DNA of 64,000 nucleotides from NCBI GenBank assembly GCA_016802295.1, contig JAESIW010000138.1:3252152-3316151 (forward strand). The letters run 5' to 3'. The stretch is from Brachionus rotundiformis (lineage: Eukaryota; Rotifera; Eurotatoria; Ploima; Brachionidae). This document shows, in pieces, positions 9,762 through 22,895 of the stretch. Both the position numbers and the translations under genes were made by a program. Positions within the stretch are counted from its first letter, which is position 1. Each line of letters begins with the position of its first letter. The notes under the pieces were generated by a model, which saw only the letters and a list, made by a program, of their open reading frames with translations, was not told the origin of the DNA and did not search any database.

Positions 9762-12700
9762 TTAAAAAACTAAATTATTCAACCATGTGTTAATTTTTTG
9801 AAAGTTAGTGTCCATCCAGCGAATATTGATTGAAATTTGTTCAAGTATTTCATCAAAATTAATCGCTTTGCTCACTGCACCTTTACCATTCGTGCTATAA
9901 AACTCTTGAACTTTTTTCAATTCAAATTTCGAATTGTAATCTTTGAAAATTTGCCTAAATAATCTATCCAGATAAAATGGAATTTCAGTCCTAAAATAAA
10001 TTATAATTATTAATTTTAATATAATTAGTTTCTTAAATGTTGATTTACTATCAGATAACTTAATTTTTTCAAAAAATTTATTTTAAAAATATTAATTAAA
10101 TTATTTATAATTGAACCACACCATAAAAAATTTTAAGTCAGATGAGAGTCTAAAGACTATGGTGTTAATCGATGAATGTCTATTGTAATGGCTTAATGTA
10201 TATAGTGGAGTTCCACAAGGATCAGTACCTGGCCCTTTGCTTTTCACTATAGCAAAATCAAATCAAGAGCTGTATCATTATGACCAATAAAGATATCAAT
10301 GATTAGAAAGACCTTTAAATTCAAGAACGCAAGTTATAAATAACTCTTCTACATGTCCCTTTCTTACTTTTAATATGCAATAAGTTGATGGTGTCCTTAT
10401 CTTGATAAAGACATTAAAGAGTTAGAAAAAATTCATAGAAGAGCAACAAAACTGATTCTTGAGTTTCATAAAGAGAAATTAAGCAAGATGGAATTACCAG
10501 AATTACGCACAATAAGGACTCTAAGATGAGAATACGATCTGAGAAGACAAACAAAAGTATTACAGCGCGATAAGGTAAAATGTCTCAAGATCAAATTTTT
10601 TTGTGAAAAGAGTAGCAAACAGGTGGAACAAATTGCCAAATTCAGTTTCAATAAGTAACTAGATAGAGCTGTTCTACTACTACTTGTCCACATAAATTAC
10701 ATTTTATAATTTTAATTTTTTTGTAGAAGAATTTAGACTAATTAATTTCATTTAATTATTCTAAATATTTCATAATTCAAAAATTGAATATGAAGTGTTT
10801 TTTTATATTATTGAATTTGCCTGAAATTAAAGAATTAAGTTATTAATCAACTTTTTAAATAATACTAATAATTTAGAATACTTTTCGCTAAAATAATCCC
10901 AATTTTTCATCAAAAAATCCCAAACAAGACTTTTTCCAACTGGATTTCGAGCTACCAAAACAATAAGAGTATCTTCGTCTTGAGATTTTACAAGGCTCTT
11001 ATTTAAACTCGATTCAAGAAGTCTTTAAAAAAATTTGTTTAATTAACAAAACTTAAAAAAAATTCCAAATGATCAAAAACATATATAAAACATATCGTTT
11101 GATCAATTGAAAATTTGATTTAATATTACAAATTTAATCTCATAAAATCCCGAGTATAAGAAAGAGATTTGAAAATGTCAATCTTTTCTTGATATGCAGA
11201 TTTTTTAGCTCTTTCAAATAGGTAAAACCATTCTGTCTCGTTACCATGTTGGGCAATAGTGTTCAGTATAGTTTTTTTTAAGTTACTCGGCATTCTAAAA
11301 TTTAAATATTAAAATATTTATCATCTGAAATTTTCTCCTACGTGATATTATGTAGGGTCCATTTTTGAAATAATTCTCGTGATCTAGCTATACAATCTGA
11401 ATCAGAATAATAACACATTGATAAAATGGCTAGTGTTTGCATATTTGATTCAGAAAAATCTGCTTGTGGATTCCATCCAAGAGTTTCATAAACATTTTTA
11501 TATAATTTCAAACAAAATTGCTAAATATTTAAATATTGATTTTAAAAGTTAAAAATTAAAATACATCTAAGTACTTTATATTTATTATATAAATTGTAAT
11601 CCGACATGATCATGGCATCCATAAATTTAAGACTATTATATGATACATCAAATGGTATATAACTGGTTTCGTTCTGTAAATAGTTGATAATATCTAGGAA
11701 AATTTTGATATCTAATTGCTCAGCTCTGGCAAGATTAAAAGAATCATCAATCAATTGGGCTCTATTAACCACATCGATTTCATTGTGATTTTCATACAAT
11801 TGCTTGATGATCAAGTTCCAGTTTTGTTCATCATAGTTAACCCGGTAAAATCCAGAGAATTTTAAATTTCCAATAACCCAATCATTTGACTGACCTGAGG
11901 TGTCTATAATTTTGAATTCGCTTTGATTATCTAACCAGTAAGGTCGAGACTCAAAATCAAATTTTGGATTTGATTTTGTGGTAAATGTAAATGGCACATA
12001 CCATTTTGTCTCGTTGTAACTTTTTGTTCCTAGATTCTTATTCAATGGATTAAGTAAAAACCATTTTTGGCTAATGTTTAAAGTAATCTTATCGTTATTT
12101 GCCAATCTATTAACATTAACAACTGGATAACCTTTTTTCAATGTCCATGTTTCCATTATTTTCTTTAAAGACATGGTGTGATCCAATTTTCCGTCTACGG
12201 AAGCTTGGTTTGCTAGTTTGGAAAATAAAAAACTCTGCTCAGCGTTGTTATACTTATAAGTATTTAAATAATTTGTTATGCCTTTTTTAAAAGTTTCTAT
12301 AGATAAAAATGAATTCATCATTCGTACCAAACTTGAACCCTTAAAATATTTCAAAAATTAAACTTTTTCTAAATATTTAATCTTAGAAATTGAGATATAC
12401 CTTATCATAGCTAATGTCATCGAAAATATAGCTAATTTCATTTGGATCATTGACTTCAGTACTTATTGGATGACTTGATTCCAAACTATCTTTGAATAGA
12501 GCTGAGGTTTTTTCAACCAAGAAATGATCAAGCTTTTAAAAAAAGTGGTAGAATTGTAAGAAAAATTTTTTTAGAACATAAAGATAAAGATTGTTTTATC
12601 TTTTTTAAATATCATTAAAAAAAAATTAAAAATTTATTTAATTCAATGAACCTACAGTTTTATCTGAGTGGAAGAAAATTTAGAAAATTTTTCTCAATTA

Positions 12701-15700
12701 ATTTCTTAATTCGTAAAATAAATGTAAAGATCTTCAAACTATAATATACTTTAATATACTTTAAGACTTCTTTACACTTCACTTGTGAGGCCCCATCTGA
12801 AGTATTTTTAAAATCAGACATCAAAATTCTAGAATAAATACAAAGAAGAGCGATAAAATTTATTAACTCTATTGAAACTAAGACTTATGAAAACAGATTG
12901 AAATACTCAAATCTTATTAGCCTTGAAAATCGTCGTTTAAGAGTAGACTTAACTCAAATATACAAAATTTTAAATGGTTTTGAGAAAGCATCGTTTACAA
13001 ATGGTATCAATTTCGCTTGTAGTCTAAAAAACCTAAGAAGACCACATGAAATAGATTGGTCCGAAAATTCGTAGAGACTCATTAAGATATAATTTTTTAA
13101 CAAATCAGTGTTTAAAATTATGGAAGTTTATGATTGAAAGCCTTACAACTAACATGGGTAAACGCTTCTGAAATATCTATACTGAGTTATTATGATTATT
13201 ATTATTATTATTTTTTGGTATTTTTTTAGAAATTTATACATAGTTCCAATCAGGATGAGTTTGGTTGACACCTAGATATTCTACCCAAGATGCAAATCCT
13301 TCGTTTAGCCATAAATCATTCCACCATATTGGAGACACCAGATTTCCGAACCATTGGTGAGCCAGCTCATGTGCAATTACTACCGATACGTAACGTTTGT
13401 TTGAAATTGAGTCTTTTTCTGGATCGAATAAAAGGTATTTTTCTCTATAAGTTACCAGACCCCAATTTTCCATAGCTTAAATAAATATTTTTTAATATTT
13501 CACTTGATTACTTTTTAATATAATTTTTGACCAAATTTATTACTTACCACCAGCATTAAAATCAGGTATTGCAATCTGAGCTTAAAAAATTTATTTTTTA
13601 AATTAGATAAATTAAAAAAAAACAAAATTACTTGATTTTTTCAAAGGATAAGCAATATTAAAATAATCTGAATAGTAATCAATTATTTGCGAGGTTTCTT
13701 TCAAGGCAAAATCTCCATGTCCTTTCTCAATAGCTTCCGGTCTGGCCATAACTTCGACTTTAAATTTATATTTTTCGGTTAATTGTTCAATTTTTTTGAA
13801 ATTAGAAACAACAAAAGCAACTAAATAAGTTGACATTGGAACAGATTTTTCAAACGAGTCCTTATAGAAATCTTGGTTGATTTGTGTACTCTGAATCAAT
13901 GGCATATTAGATACAGATGTAAAATTTTTATGACGAATAATTGATATCTTAAATTCTGATTTAAAATCAGGTTCATCAAAACATGGAAACGCTTTCCTAG
14001 CATCAGTTGGCTCAAATTGAGTGGTTGCGAGACTAAAATATTTAGTATTTGACTTGGAAAATATTTTTTTTAAGTTTAAGACTTACTAATTAACTTTTTG
14101 GTATTGATCAATATATGAGCTTAAATAGAATCCTGAAAGAGATTCGGTCAAGTTTGCAGAGTAGGATATTTGAAGGCTATAATTTGAGTCTTTAATACAC
14201 AATTGATCCAGCAATATGGTCATGAATTCCCTTTTCAAATCATATTCAATCTTTTCATTAGTTTTTACTAAAATTCCGCTTTGACTCAGATTAAATAATT
14301 TGATATTAAGATCTTTTTGGTGTAAGATAACTTTTTTGGTTGGTTGACTGCATACAAAGTCAATTTTGACAAGACCATCAAATGTAAAAGACTTATGGTT
14401 TACATTACTCGGTGATTCCATATTAACTTTTAAATTTATGTCGTAGAAAAATGGTTTCAAATCGTTTGGTAGTCTGTAGTCCACTGAAATTTTTCTTGAA
14501 TAATTTTGATTTTTAGAAAACCAGTCTTTTAAATTTATATAATTATTTTTCATCCAGTTGATATTTGCTTTTATCTTTTCAGTCGAAATTTTAACTTGAC
14601 GAGACGCTGAACGAGGATCAACTCCAGAGAAAAATGCTGAAAACTGAAAAAAATATTTTTTTTATTAAACAGATTTAATTTAATTTAATTTTTTTTGCAG
14701 AAATTTTAATTTAAAATTTGATTATTGAATAAATTTCATCTATTTTTAATGAAATCATAAAAATCTAGTATGTTACTTCATTAATACTTAATTTTAAAAA
14801 AATATAGTTTATGATCAATTTATAAAAATTAAAGAAATAAATCATATTATAACTTTTATGTTATTTATCTAGTTATAGATTCAAAGAAGGAAAAAAATTG
14901 TTTTTACTTTAAGAAATGCTGAAAATTGAAAAATCTAAGTCCAAATTCAAATTTTTATGTACTCAAAGCCATATATTTCAATGGAACTAATTAACTAGTA
15001 TGAAAAACTTTTTTGTTCCTTATTTTAATTCAGGAATGAACGAGATAGGAATTTCTTGTTGAGATTTTTCTTTATTGATCTTTTAATTTCGAATTAACAT
15101 CTTTCTTTTTAAATTTATCAAACAATAAAGTTTAATATAGTAAATAAGATTTTCCATTGAAATATCGGAAAAATCAAGAAATTTACACCAACATAAAGTA
15201 AACCTTTATTACTGAGACAATTTTTTTAAGTTATATTTAAAAAGATTGATTCTTGATTCAATTTTTTGCACATACTGGTTTTTATTATTGTCATTAAGAA
15301 AAGATCGTAAATTTGGTATTTAAAAGATTAAGATAAGTCAAAATTCTCAAAAATTATTTAAAATCGAATTTAAAAAAAAGAATCTAAATCACTCTACCAC
15401 AGGAGTACTACTATTATTTGCCAGAAAAACATCACATAACTACCAACACAAAATAATTATATCTTTAATCCTGATTATTTCATTTATTGCTTACTATTGG
15501 AAAAAAATGTTAATCTTAAATCTAATTTAAATTTTTCGAAAATAATTTGGACTTATTTTAATTCAATAATTCAAGTATCATTATTTTAATTTTTGGTAAA
15601 ATACTTACATCTTGGTAGTCATTGTTTGAACTAAATTTAGAAGAAACTGCATTTACAAGATTTGATAATGACATTGAATTTCCGTATCTATAAAGAATTT

Positions 15701-18700
15701 CTTATCTATATAGTTTTAAAAAAATTAATTTTTAAATTAACCTTTCAATTAAAACTGGCCAATTATTTTTAACAAAATTCCACGTTATCTTATTTGAATA
15801 AGAATTACTAGCGCTATAAATTAAACCTAGGAGACCGTCTTGTTTTCGAGTTATGTTCAAATTTAATTGATTATTCAAGTATTTAATTTGGATCCACTGT
15901 TCTCTTGAACAAGCCATGCCAGTTTGTAATTCCCTCTTAGCATTTGCATCGCTTTCTTTATCATACTGGTATGATGCAAAATTCCATTCAGAAAAAGTAC
16001 CATATTTTATTGCAGTGCAATAAACCAGAGAACGAACATTGACGGGAATTCTAAGGTTTTAGTTTAAAATAGATACAATTTTTAAAAATTTATTACTTAT
16101 TAACACTTTCGAATTTCATCCATTCTTTATAAAGCATAATTGAATTTTCTATGCAATCTTGATGATCGAGATGACAAGCAAGTTTAATTACAATGGTTCT
16201 TAACTTGCGTGAAAGCCAAGAGTCCGTAGTTTGATCTCTCCAACCAAGTTTTACATATAACGGTTCAACTAATTTAAGCATAAAATTTCGAAAATCTCCA
16301 TAAATTTCTGTAGATTCAATCATGTCAAAGATAAAATTTAACTTTTGAAAAAGAGAGTACCAAGGTAGATAATCGTTTTCTTCTACTAAATATTGAACGA
16401 ATTCAAATGGTTTTTGAGACGGTAATTTATTAGCTTGTACAAGACTAAATATGTCAGATATTAATCTAGATCTTACTCTGGCTGGTATCGACTTTCAAAT
16501 TGATATTTAAAGTTTTTTTATTTTAAAAAATCTAACTTATTCATCATACCTTATGATTTTTGGCAAGTTGCTTCATTATTAAGTTCCAATTTGAATCATC
16601 ATAGTTAACACGATAAAATCCAAATGCATCCAAGTTGGCTAGTATGTAATTTTCGTTTCCCAATTCTTCTTCAAGAGGTATTATTTCTTTAAATTAAAAA
16701 TATTAATAACATTTCAGATTAATCAAATTAAAAAATTAAAAAAATAAAATTAATTTTCTATTAAAATAGATGATTACTTTCAGTTTGGTTTGAATGTATC
16801 CAAGTAATTAATTTGTAAATATTTGACATATTGAATTCTAAATTTTTTGAATCGGCTTCTGAAGTTAATTTTTCTATGCTGAAAGCAAACGGAACGTCCC
16901 ATTTATAGCTATGTATTTTTTTAAATATAATTTGATAATGACATAAGAATAAAATACTCAAAAGGTGACATTTCCAATGGTTGAGTTGGATCATATAAAA
17001 AATGTTCTTGCGTTATTTTTATGTGAGTTTTATTAATTGATTCTACATTTATAAGTGGATGACCCATTTGTTTTGTCCATGTATTTAAAATTCTGGTCAA
17101 GTTTATGCTTTTATCTGAAAACTAAAGAAATTTTAAAATATAGTAATTTAAATCATAACTTATTACTTACCTTTTTCAAAGATTCCCACAAATCATTTTG
17201 TTCAGCATTTCCATAAGAAAATTTTTTCAAATAATCCTTAAAAAATATTATAAAAAAGTTAAATATTTTTTTCTAATATTACAGTTAAACCATTCTTAAA
17301 ATTTGATTCACCCAAAAAGTAGTTAATCATCCTGATAACTGAGCCTCCTTTTCCATAGGTAATACCATCAAACATAGAGACAATATCATCAGTTTTGTTA
17401 ACCTCGACAGAGATTGGATGTGAGGACTGTACCGAATCAAGTTCCATGCTATTTAAAACCACTTCAATTATTTGATCTTGCATGTCCCATTCAGGTTTAA
17501 AAGAATCAGTTCCTAAAAATTGCATATATCTAGCAAATCCTTCATTTAACCATAAATCAGTCCACCAAGAAGGTGAGACCAAATTTCCAAACCACTGATG
17601 TGCAATTTCATGGGCTATTACTTCCACAATAGCCTGAAGAGACGACTGACTATTTTTGGTTGGATCATACAAAAGTCTTGATTCTCTGTAAAGAATCAAA
17701 CCCCAATTCTCCATTGCACCAGCACTAAAATCTGGTAGAGCAACATGGTCTAATTTTGACAATGGATAGCCTATGTTATAATACGATTCAAAAAATTTCA
17801 TGACATTTACAGATGCATTTAAAGCCAAATCTAGTTGATTTTTTGCATTAGGCCTTGAACAAACTTGGATGGTTAAGTTTTTGGTAAATTTTAAATCAGT
17901 ATTTTTTGAGATACATTCAAAATCAGAAATAACTAAAGCTACAAGATAACTAGACATTTCAACTGTTTCATAAAAATCAGTTTGAACCCAATTGTAGCCA
18001 CTTTTATCCTTAGTTTCTAATTTACTGGTGCTTTTGACCATCATATTAGATAGTACTTTGACACTTGAATCATGCAAAACTCGAATTTTAAACTTAGCTT
18101 TCATCGAAGGTTCATCAAAACACGGAAAAACTCTTAATAACAAATTAAAATTAAAAATATAATTTTTAATATTAAAAAAAAATTGAGTATTACTTTCGTG
18201 CGTCGGTAGGCTCCATCTGAGAAGCCAAAAGCCATTTTTTATTTCCAAATTCATCATTGTATGAGCTTTTATATAAGCCATAGTTATCCGCTCTAGTTAA
18301 GCCTTTAAAGTTCATACTAAGCGAATATTCTTGATTCTTTATAAAATTATTTTTAAAAAGTTCAATTTGTAATAACTGGGTTTCATTATCATAGGATAAA
18401 TTTTCAATTAGATAATTCGAATTTTGCAATTTATTGACAGGTATGAAATTACTGTCATTTAAGCTTTTTAATTCAAAAGAAACATCATCTATTTCTATGT
18501 CTTGGTGTTTATGAAAAACTAATTTTGAAGTATTGCTTAGACATCTAAACTTGATAAGGACATGTCCAGTATAAGATAAAGGTTCTTTTGTTACATTAAA
18601 GTATGGTTTAATTAGAATATCATAAAAATATGGTTTCAAATCTCCAGGAAGTCGATAGTTTTTAGTCGGATCAATTTTTGGTGATACTGGCACAAGTTTA

Positions 18701-19027
18701 GTGGTCATCGGACAAGTTTGTTTCCAGTCTTCATCATAAAATATTAGAAATTTTTATATATATTTTTTTTAATTTACCATCTATAATCAGAGGATTTCTA
18801 CAATACAAATTAAGACAATTATCAGCTGAATTAGTGGCAATTGATGAAGTTGTGAAAGGACACGATGTATTTGGGGAATCTGATTTAAATTTATAGACGC
18901 CAATAATTGATCCCAGAAATATTATTATTAAAAGCCCAGCTGATATAAAAGCTGAACGCTTTGAAATTAAAAAACTCGAATGTCGGTTTTTGTCAGGCTC
19001 TTGTACATAAAATTCATCAGAAGGCAT
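9762..19027 (-). CDS. Tandem (two-headed) M1 aminopeptidase N, type II membrane protein
   Basis: Zinc ectopeptidase removing N-terminal residues from peptides at the cell surface. Twenty exons in transcription order: 19027-18778, 18728-18194, 18132-17283, 17236-17171, 17121-16958, 16908-16778, 16686-16550, 16491-16097, 16050-15742, 15687-15609, 14643-14087, 14032-13632, 13580-13548, 13475-13240, 12532-12401, 12339-11575, 11520-11342, 11294-11130, 11022-10852 and 9990-9762. All phases agree: 5784 nt, 1927 aa. Residues 26-46 are a signal anchor. Unit 1 has GAMENWG, HEIAH (17598-17612, residues 436-440), NEGF and the Tyr of ITYGKGGS. Unit 2 has GAMENWG, HELAH (13357-13371, residues 1338-1342), NEGF and ISYDKGSS. 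Both heads therefore look active, and each is followed by its own ERAP1-like C-terminal domain. Exon 14643-14087 holds the end of unit 1 (TEKIKANINW) and the start of unit 2 (DYRLPNDLKPFFYDI) with no stop. The 3' end of exon 11022-10852 is the least certain boundary. Confidence 0.9.
10136..10690 (+). mobile_element. Degenerate non-LTR retrotransposon (LINE) in aminopeptidase intron
   Basis: Lies in the 861-bp intron 9991-10851, antisense to the host gene. It keeps a reverse-transcriptase motif (GVPQGSVPGPLLF at about 10210-10250) and a distal stretch (LEKIHRRATKLILE, about 10415-10460). The reading frame is broken by several stops. A short CTACTACTAC run at about 10674-10683 resembles the TAC tails of the other copies. 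Truncated and inactive. Confidence 0.75.
12748..13213 (+). mobile_element. LINE 3' fragment in aminopeptidase intron
   Basis: Occupies most of intron 12533-13239, between two exons of the second aminopeptidase head, in antisense orientation. It encodes the C-terminal part of a reverse-transcriptase ORF (LRLLYTSLVRPHL, then RLKYSNLISLENRRLRVDL and FNKS) with stops and frame changes. It ends in an ATT microsatellite at about 13188-13213. Inactive relic. Confidence 0.7.
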
Positions 19028-19678
19028 TTTTTTTCAATACAACTTAAAATAATTGTTTTAAACTTAAAATGTATTGTAAATTAAAAATAAAAATTATTTC
19101 AAAAAGGTGATAAATGTGCTAAAATTACATTTCTTGAGATAAAAAGTAATTTTAGATAGGGCTTATTGGGTAAACTTAATGCTTTTCCGAAAGAAACCTA
19201 ATATATTTTAAATATTGAATACCTTAAGTTGTTATTTTGACCTATAAAAGGAATGAATTTTATCTAGTGTATCAAATTTCTTTAAATTTTAGATTTTTTC
19301 AAAATTTTTGACTTTTTAAAAAGATAATAGACTTAAATTTATTAAGATTAAAAGATTTAAAAAATTAAAAATAAAAAAATAATCTCGATTTTTTAAATGA
19401 TTTAAATGAGGCAGAAAGATATAACATTTAAAGATATAAATTTTTTTTAAAAATCTTAAAAACTTAACATTAAGATAAAATCTAAAATTTACTCAAGACA
19501 AAATTTGAAAAATGAAGAATGATAGAAATGTCAATTTTTGAAAATAAAGGTTTGATATTTTTTAATTTCAAATCCAAATTATAATTGGTAAGGTTTATTT
19601 AACAAGATAAATTTTAACTCTTTTTCATCTTAATTTGAATGTTTATAACATAATTAGTCAGACTAAAATATCATAAGC
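19028..19678. other. Non-coding upstream of the double aminopeptidase gene
   Basis: AT-rich sequence between the aminopeptidase start and the left inverted-repeat arm. It probably includes the aminopeptidase promoter. No motif stands out. Confidence 0.5.
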
Positions 19679-21150
19679 AAAGTAAATTATATTAATTTTT
19701 ATTATTTAAATAGGTTGTAATAAAATGGAAATAAATCTTTAAAATTATTGAACGAATAGTTAAAACTATGAATTAACTTTATTGCAATTTTTCAGATTTT
19801 TTTTGATAATCAATTGAAATTTCAACAGATTTAAATTAGAAATTGTCTTTTTTAATACAATTTTTAATACAGGTTGATTTAAAATTTATTCAATTGAATT
19901 TGACATTTTTAAATGTTGAAATTTTTTTTAACTATCTTAATAGATAATGTTCCCTTTTATTATTCAAGATTCTTTTTTCAAACTAAACTTTTGAAAAATT
20001 TGATATTTTGATAATTTATCATCTAAAAATATCTCTCATTAAAAAGTACACATTTTGAAATGATTTTTTATTATTTTATTTTAGCAGTAAAATAAATATT
20101 TCTCGAGTTCTAATCACACAAGTGTGAAGATAAAATAGATCCGCTTTTGGCTTGAAGATAGATAAGCCAATTTTCGAATCAATGAGCATCTTCAATCTCA
20201 ATAGAAGATAATTTTTTTGACAAATTAATTTTTCTCATAATTCAAGATATTTCAATCTTAAATTGATCCAATTTCTACCTGATACTTGTTAACTTGTCTT
20301 TCCAAATCTCTTATTCAAAACAGATAGTAAAATGCAATCAAGATTACAGTCAAAATAAGTCCATCGATATTCATATGTTTATGTTGAAAACTAAAACTTG
20401 GCACAACCTGAACAAACATAGATTGTCACTGCAAACGATTATCTAATCCAACTATCTCTTCCAATGCACACATATTCAATTACATTCAAACTTAAACATT
20501 CCAAATCAATTAGTTAAAACAGTAAAAAAATAATAAATTTTGTTCATGGCTGAAATTACGAAACGCTTTGGCATCCAGCAGTGAAATTCCATTGCTTCTG
20601 AAAGACACAGCAGAATCCCTCGAATAGCTCAATAATTAACTTCATCAGCAAATATAAACCAATATTTGATAAAAATCTCTACACAAGGTTATGGCTTATC
20701 TACTAGTTTAACATCAGGTGATCTTGCTTGTTCAATTAAGACCAAATAGTCGAACAATTTCCTCTACCATGATATCAATCTTTTATCAATTCAATTAAGG
20801 CCTTATCTCATCATCCAAAAAATTTCATTGAGTAGCTTATTGTTTTCTTTCAATGTTTGAAGCCAAATTGATACATACTATACATTTCTTATCCTATTAG
20901 CTCTAATTTTGTTTAATTTTTCCATTATTTTTTATTTTCAACTTGATAAATGAAGAAAAATTATTTTTACTTTATTTTCTTCGAATAAAAATACAAATAA
21001 ACTTTTCTTTTAATTTACGTTTAAAATATAAAAAAACACAAGAAGTCAATCACTGTTGTGCAATTAAAAAATTTTTTATTTTTTATATTTGATTAAATCA
21101 AGTGTTTAGTTTATTCCAATGGGAATTATTGAGTATTAAAATTTTCAAGA
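19679..21150 (+). repeat. Left arm of a large inverted repeat
   Basis: About 1.47 kb whose reverse complement recurs at 27196-28676. Matching runs include the segments around 20341-20600 (about 4 differences in 250 bases by eye) and 21041-21149 (2 differences in about 105). The outer end is more diverged (about 10 differences in 115). No ORF of note, no terminal motif, and no target-site duplication that I can see at the outer edges. Confidence 0.9.
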
Positions 21151-22895
21151 GTTAAGTTTAAAGAATCAATCTTATTTTGAATAGAGTATAAATAATTTTA
21201 TAATAAGACTTTAGAGATCTTTTATTAAGTAATCGCAGATCGCCGGTCCTCGACGATCAGCATGATATCATAATGGTAATCATCTGCCATGTTTTTGTCA
21301 AGAGCCATATTTTGTTCTATAGAAATTAATTATCAGTTTTGACACTTTTTGAATGTAAATTGATTCAAAACTGTAAAATTAATTTAAATCAATACATTTG
21401 TAAAATTTATACACAGTTTGATTACTGAATAGAAAAAATGTTTAATTTTGATACTGATAAACATATTTTCAATGGGAGATTTTTATTTTGGACAGAAAGT
21501 TAATTATCACATTTTTCTATTGTTTTTCTTTCAAAAAAATGATAATGTCTAGGTTTCAAAGCGTGATGATGGTTCTAATTAAATGGCTTCGAATTAAATT
21601 TGTATTTCAAAAATGAACGGAACTTATGAATTATCTTTGGCATTCAAATAGAATCTCTCCCCTGGATGTTAATTAAATACGATCTGCTTGATTTAAACAT
21701 TTAATTGAAACTGCTTCTTGGCGAGTAAGTTTGCCATATAATTTCAGTCATAAATAATAAAAAAGACTTAAATAATCTTTTTAATTCAAAAACAAAATTC
21801 TTAATTTAAATACTTATATCATGAAATTTTGCGTAAAATATACCTTGGAGAGACACTTGAATTATTTTAGCTAATTAATTCGAAGTTTAATTACATATTT
21901 TGATGAAATTTAAAATTTATTATTTTAATAGCGTTAATTCTGATTATCAATTATTTGATTTTCTTTTTATGAATTTATTTTATAATTAATTTTATTATTG
22001 TTATTCATTAAATGAAATAATATTGTAAAGTGACTCCAACGAGAACTCAAACCTGTTAATATTAAATTTTAAAATTAAATGATTATAAATGGACATTCAA
22101 TTTAATAAAGGAATTAATAAAACGCTTAATATAGACTTATTTACTTGATAATAAATAAAAAAAAATTGGAAGTAAAATGGTATTTTTAGATTAATCTAAA
22201 AGTAATTGCAAGTACCAAAAGTCTCTCATAAAATTGTAATTATTTATTATTAAATATTTATTTCACAATTTTTTATAAAATTTAATAAAGATTAGCCAAA
22301 CATTTTTATCTCTTTATACAAAATGATAGTAATTACTGAACAAACTGACAAAGAGTAAAAGATTGGAACTTGGAACTTTTTGTTTGTCAAATGTTCTGTA
22401 ACAATAAATTATAAAAATTTGTTCAAGAAACGAACAATTTGATTCAAATATGGTAAAGATTTTTTCCATTTAATTTCATAAACATATTCAACACGTTGTA
22501 TTAAATCAAGATGATTAGATCTTTATTAAAAATAAAGATAATTAAATTCAAGTTTAAATAGAATTTAACTATGAAAGTCGATTAGAATTTATCTTTATTA
22601 TTATTGGGGCGTTTTTTTTGTTTTTAATTTAAAGATAAAAATAAATTTAATTTTTTTATTAAGTTAAAAAATTTATAATAATTAAAAAATAAACAATTTA
22701 CAATCAAATTTTTAGCAAATAGAAAAAAAAATTCAAATAAAATAAAAGCAAAAATTCGAAAATTAAAATAAAAAAAAAACAAAAAACAATAATTTCGATC
22801 CAAGGAATTTCATAAATACAAATTATCTTAAAGTAGGAACTAGAAAAAAATTTACAAATTAAAAGAGATAGAAAACAAAAAAAAAAACGCTAAAT
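21151..22895. other. Zic 3' flank, non-coding
   Basis: AT-rich sequence inside the inverted repeat and downstream of the Zic gene, probably including its 3' UTR. A small GC-richer patch at about 21225-21310 (around CGCAGATCGCCGG) stands out from the background and could be a regulatory element. No coding signal. Confidence 0.45.
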
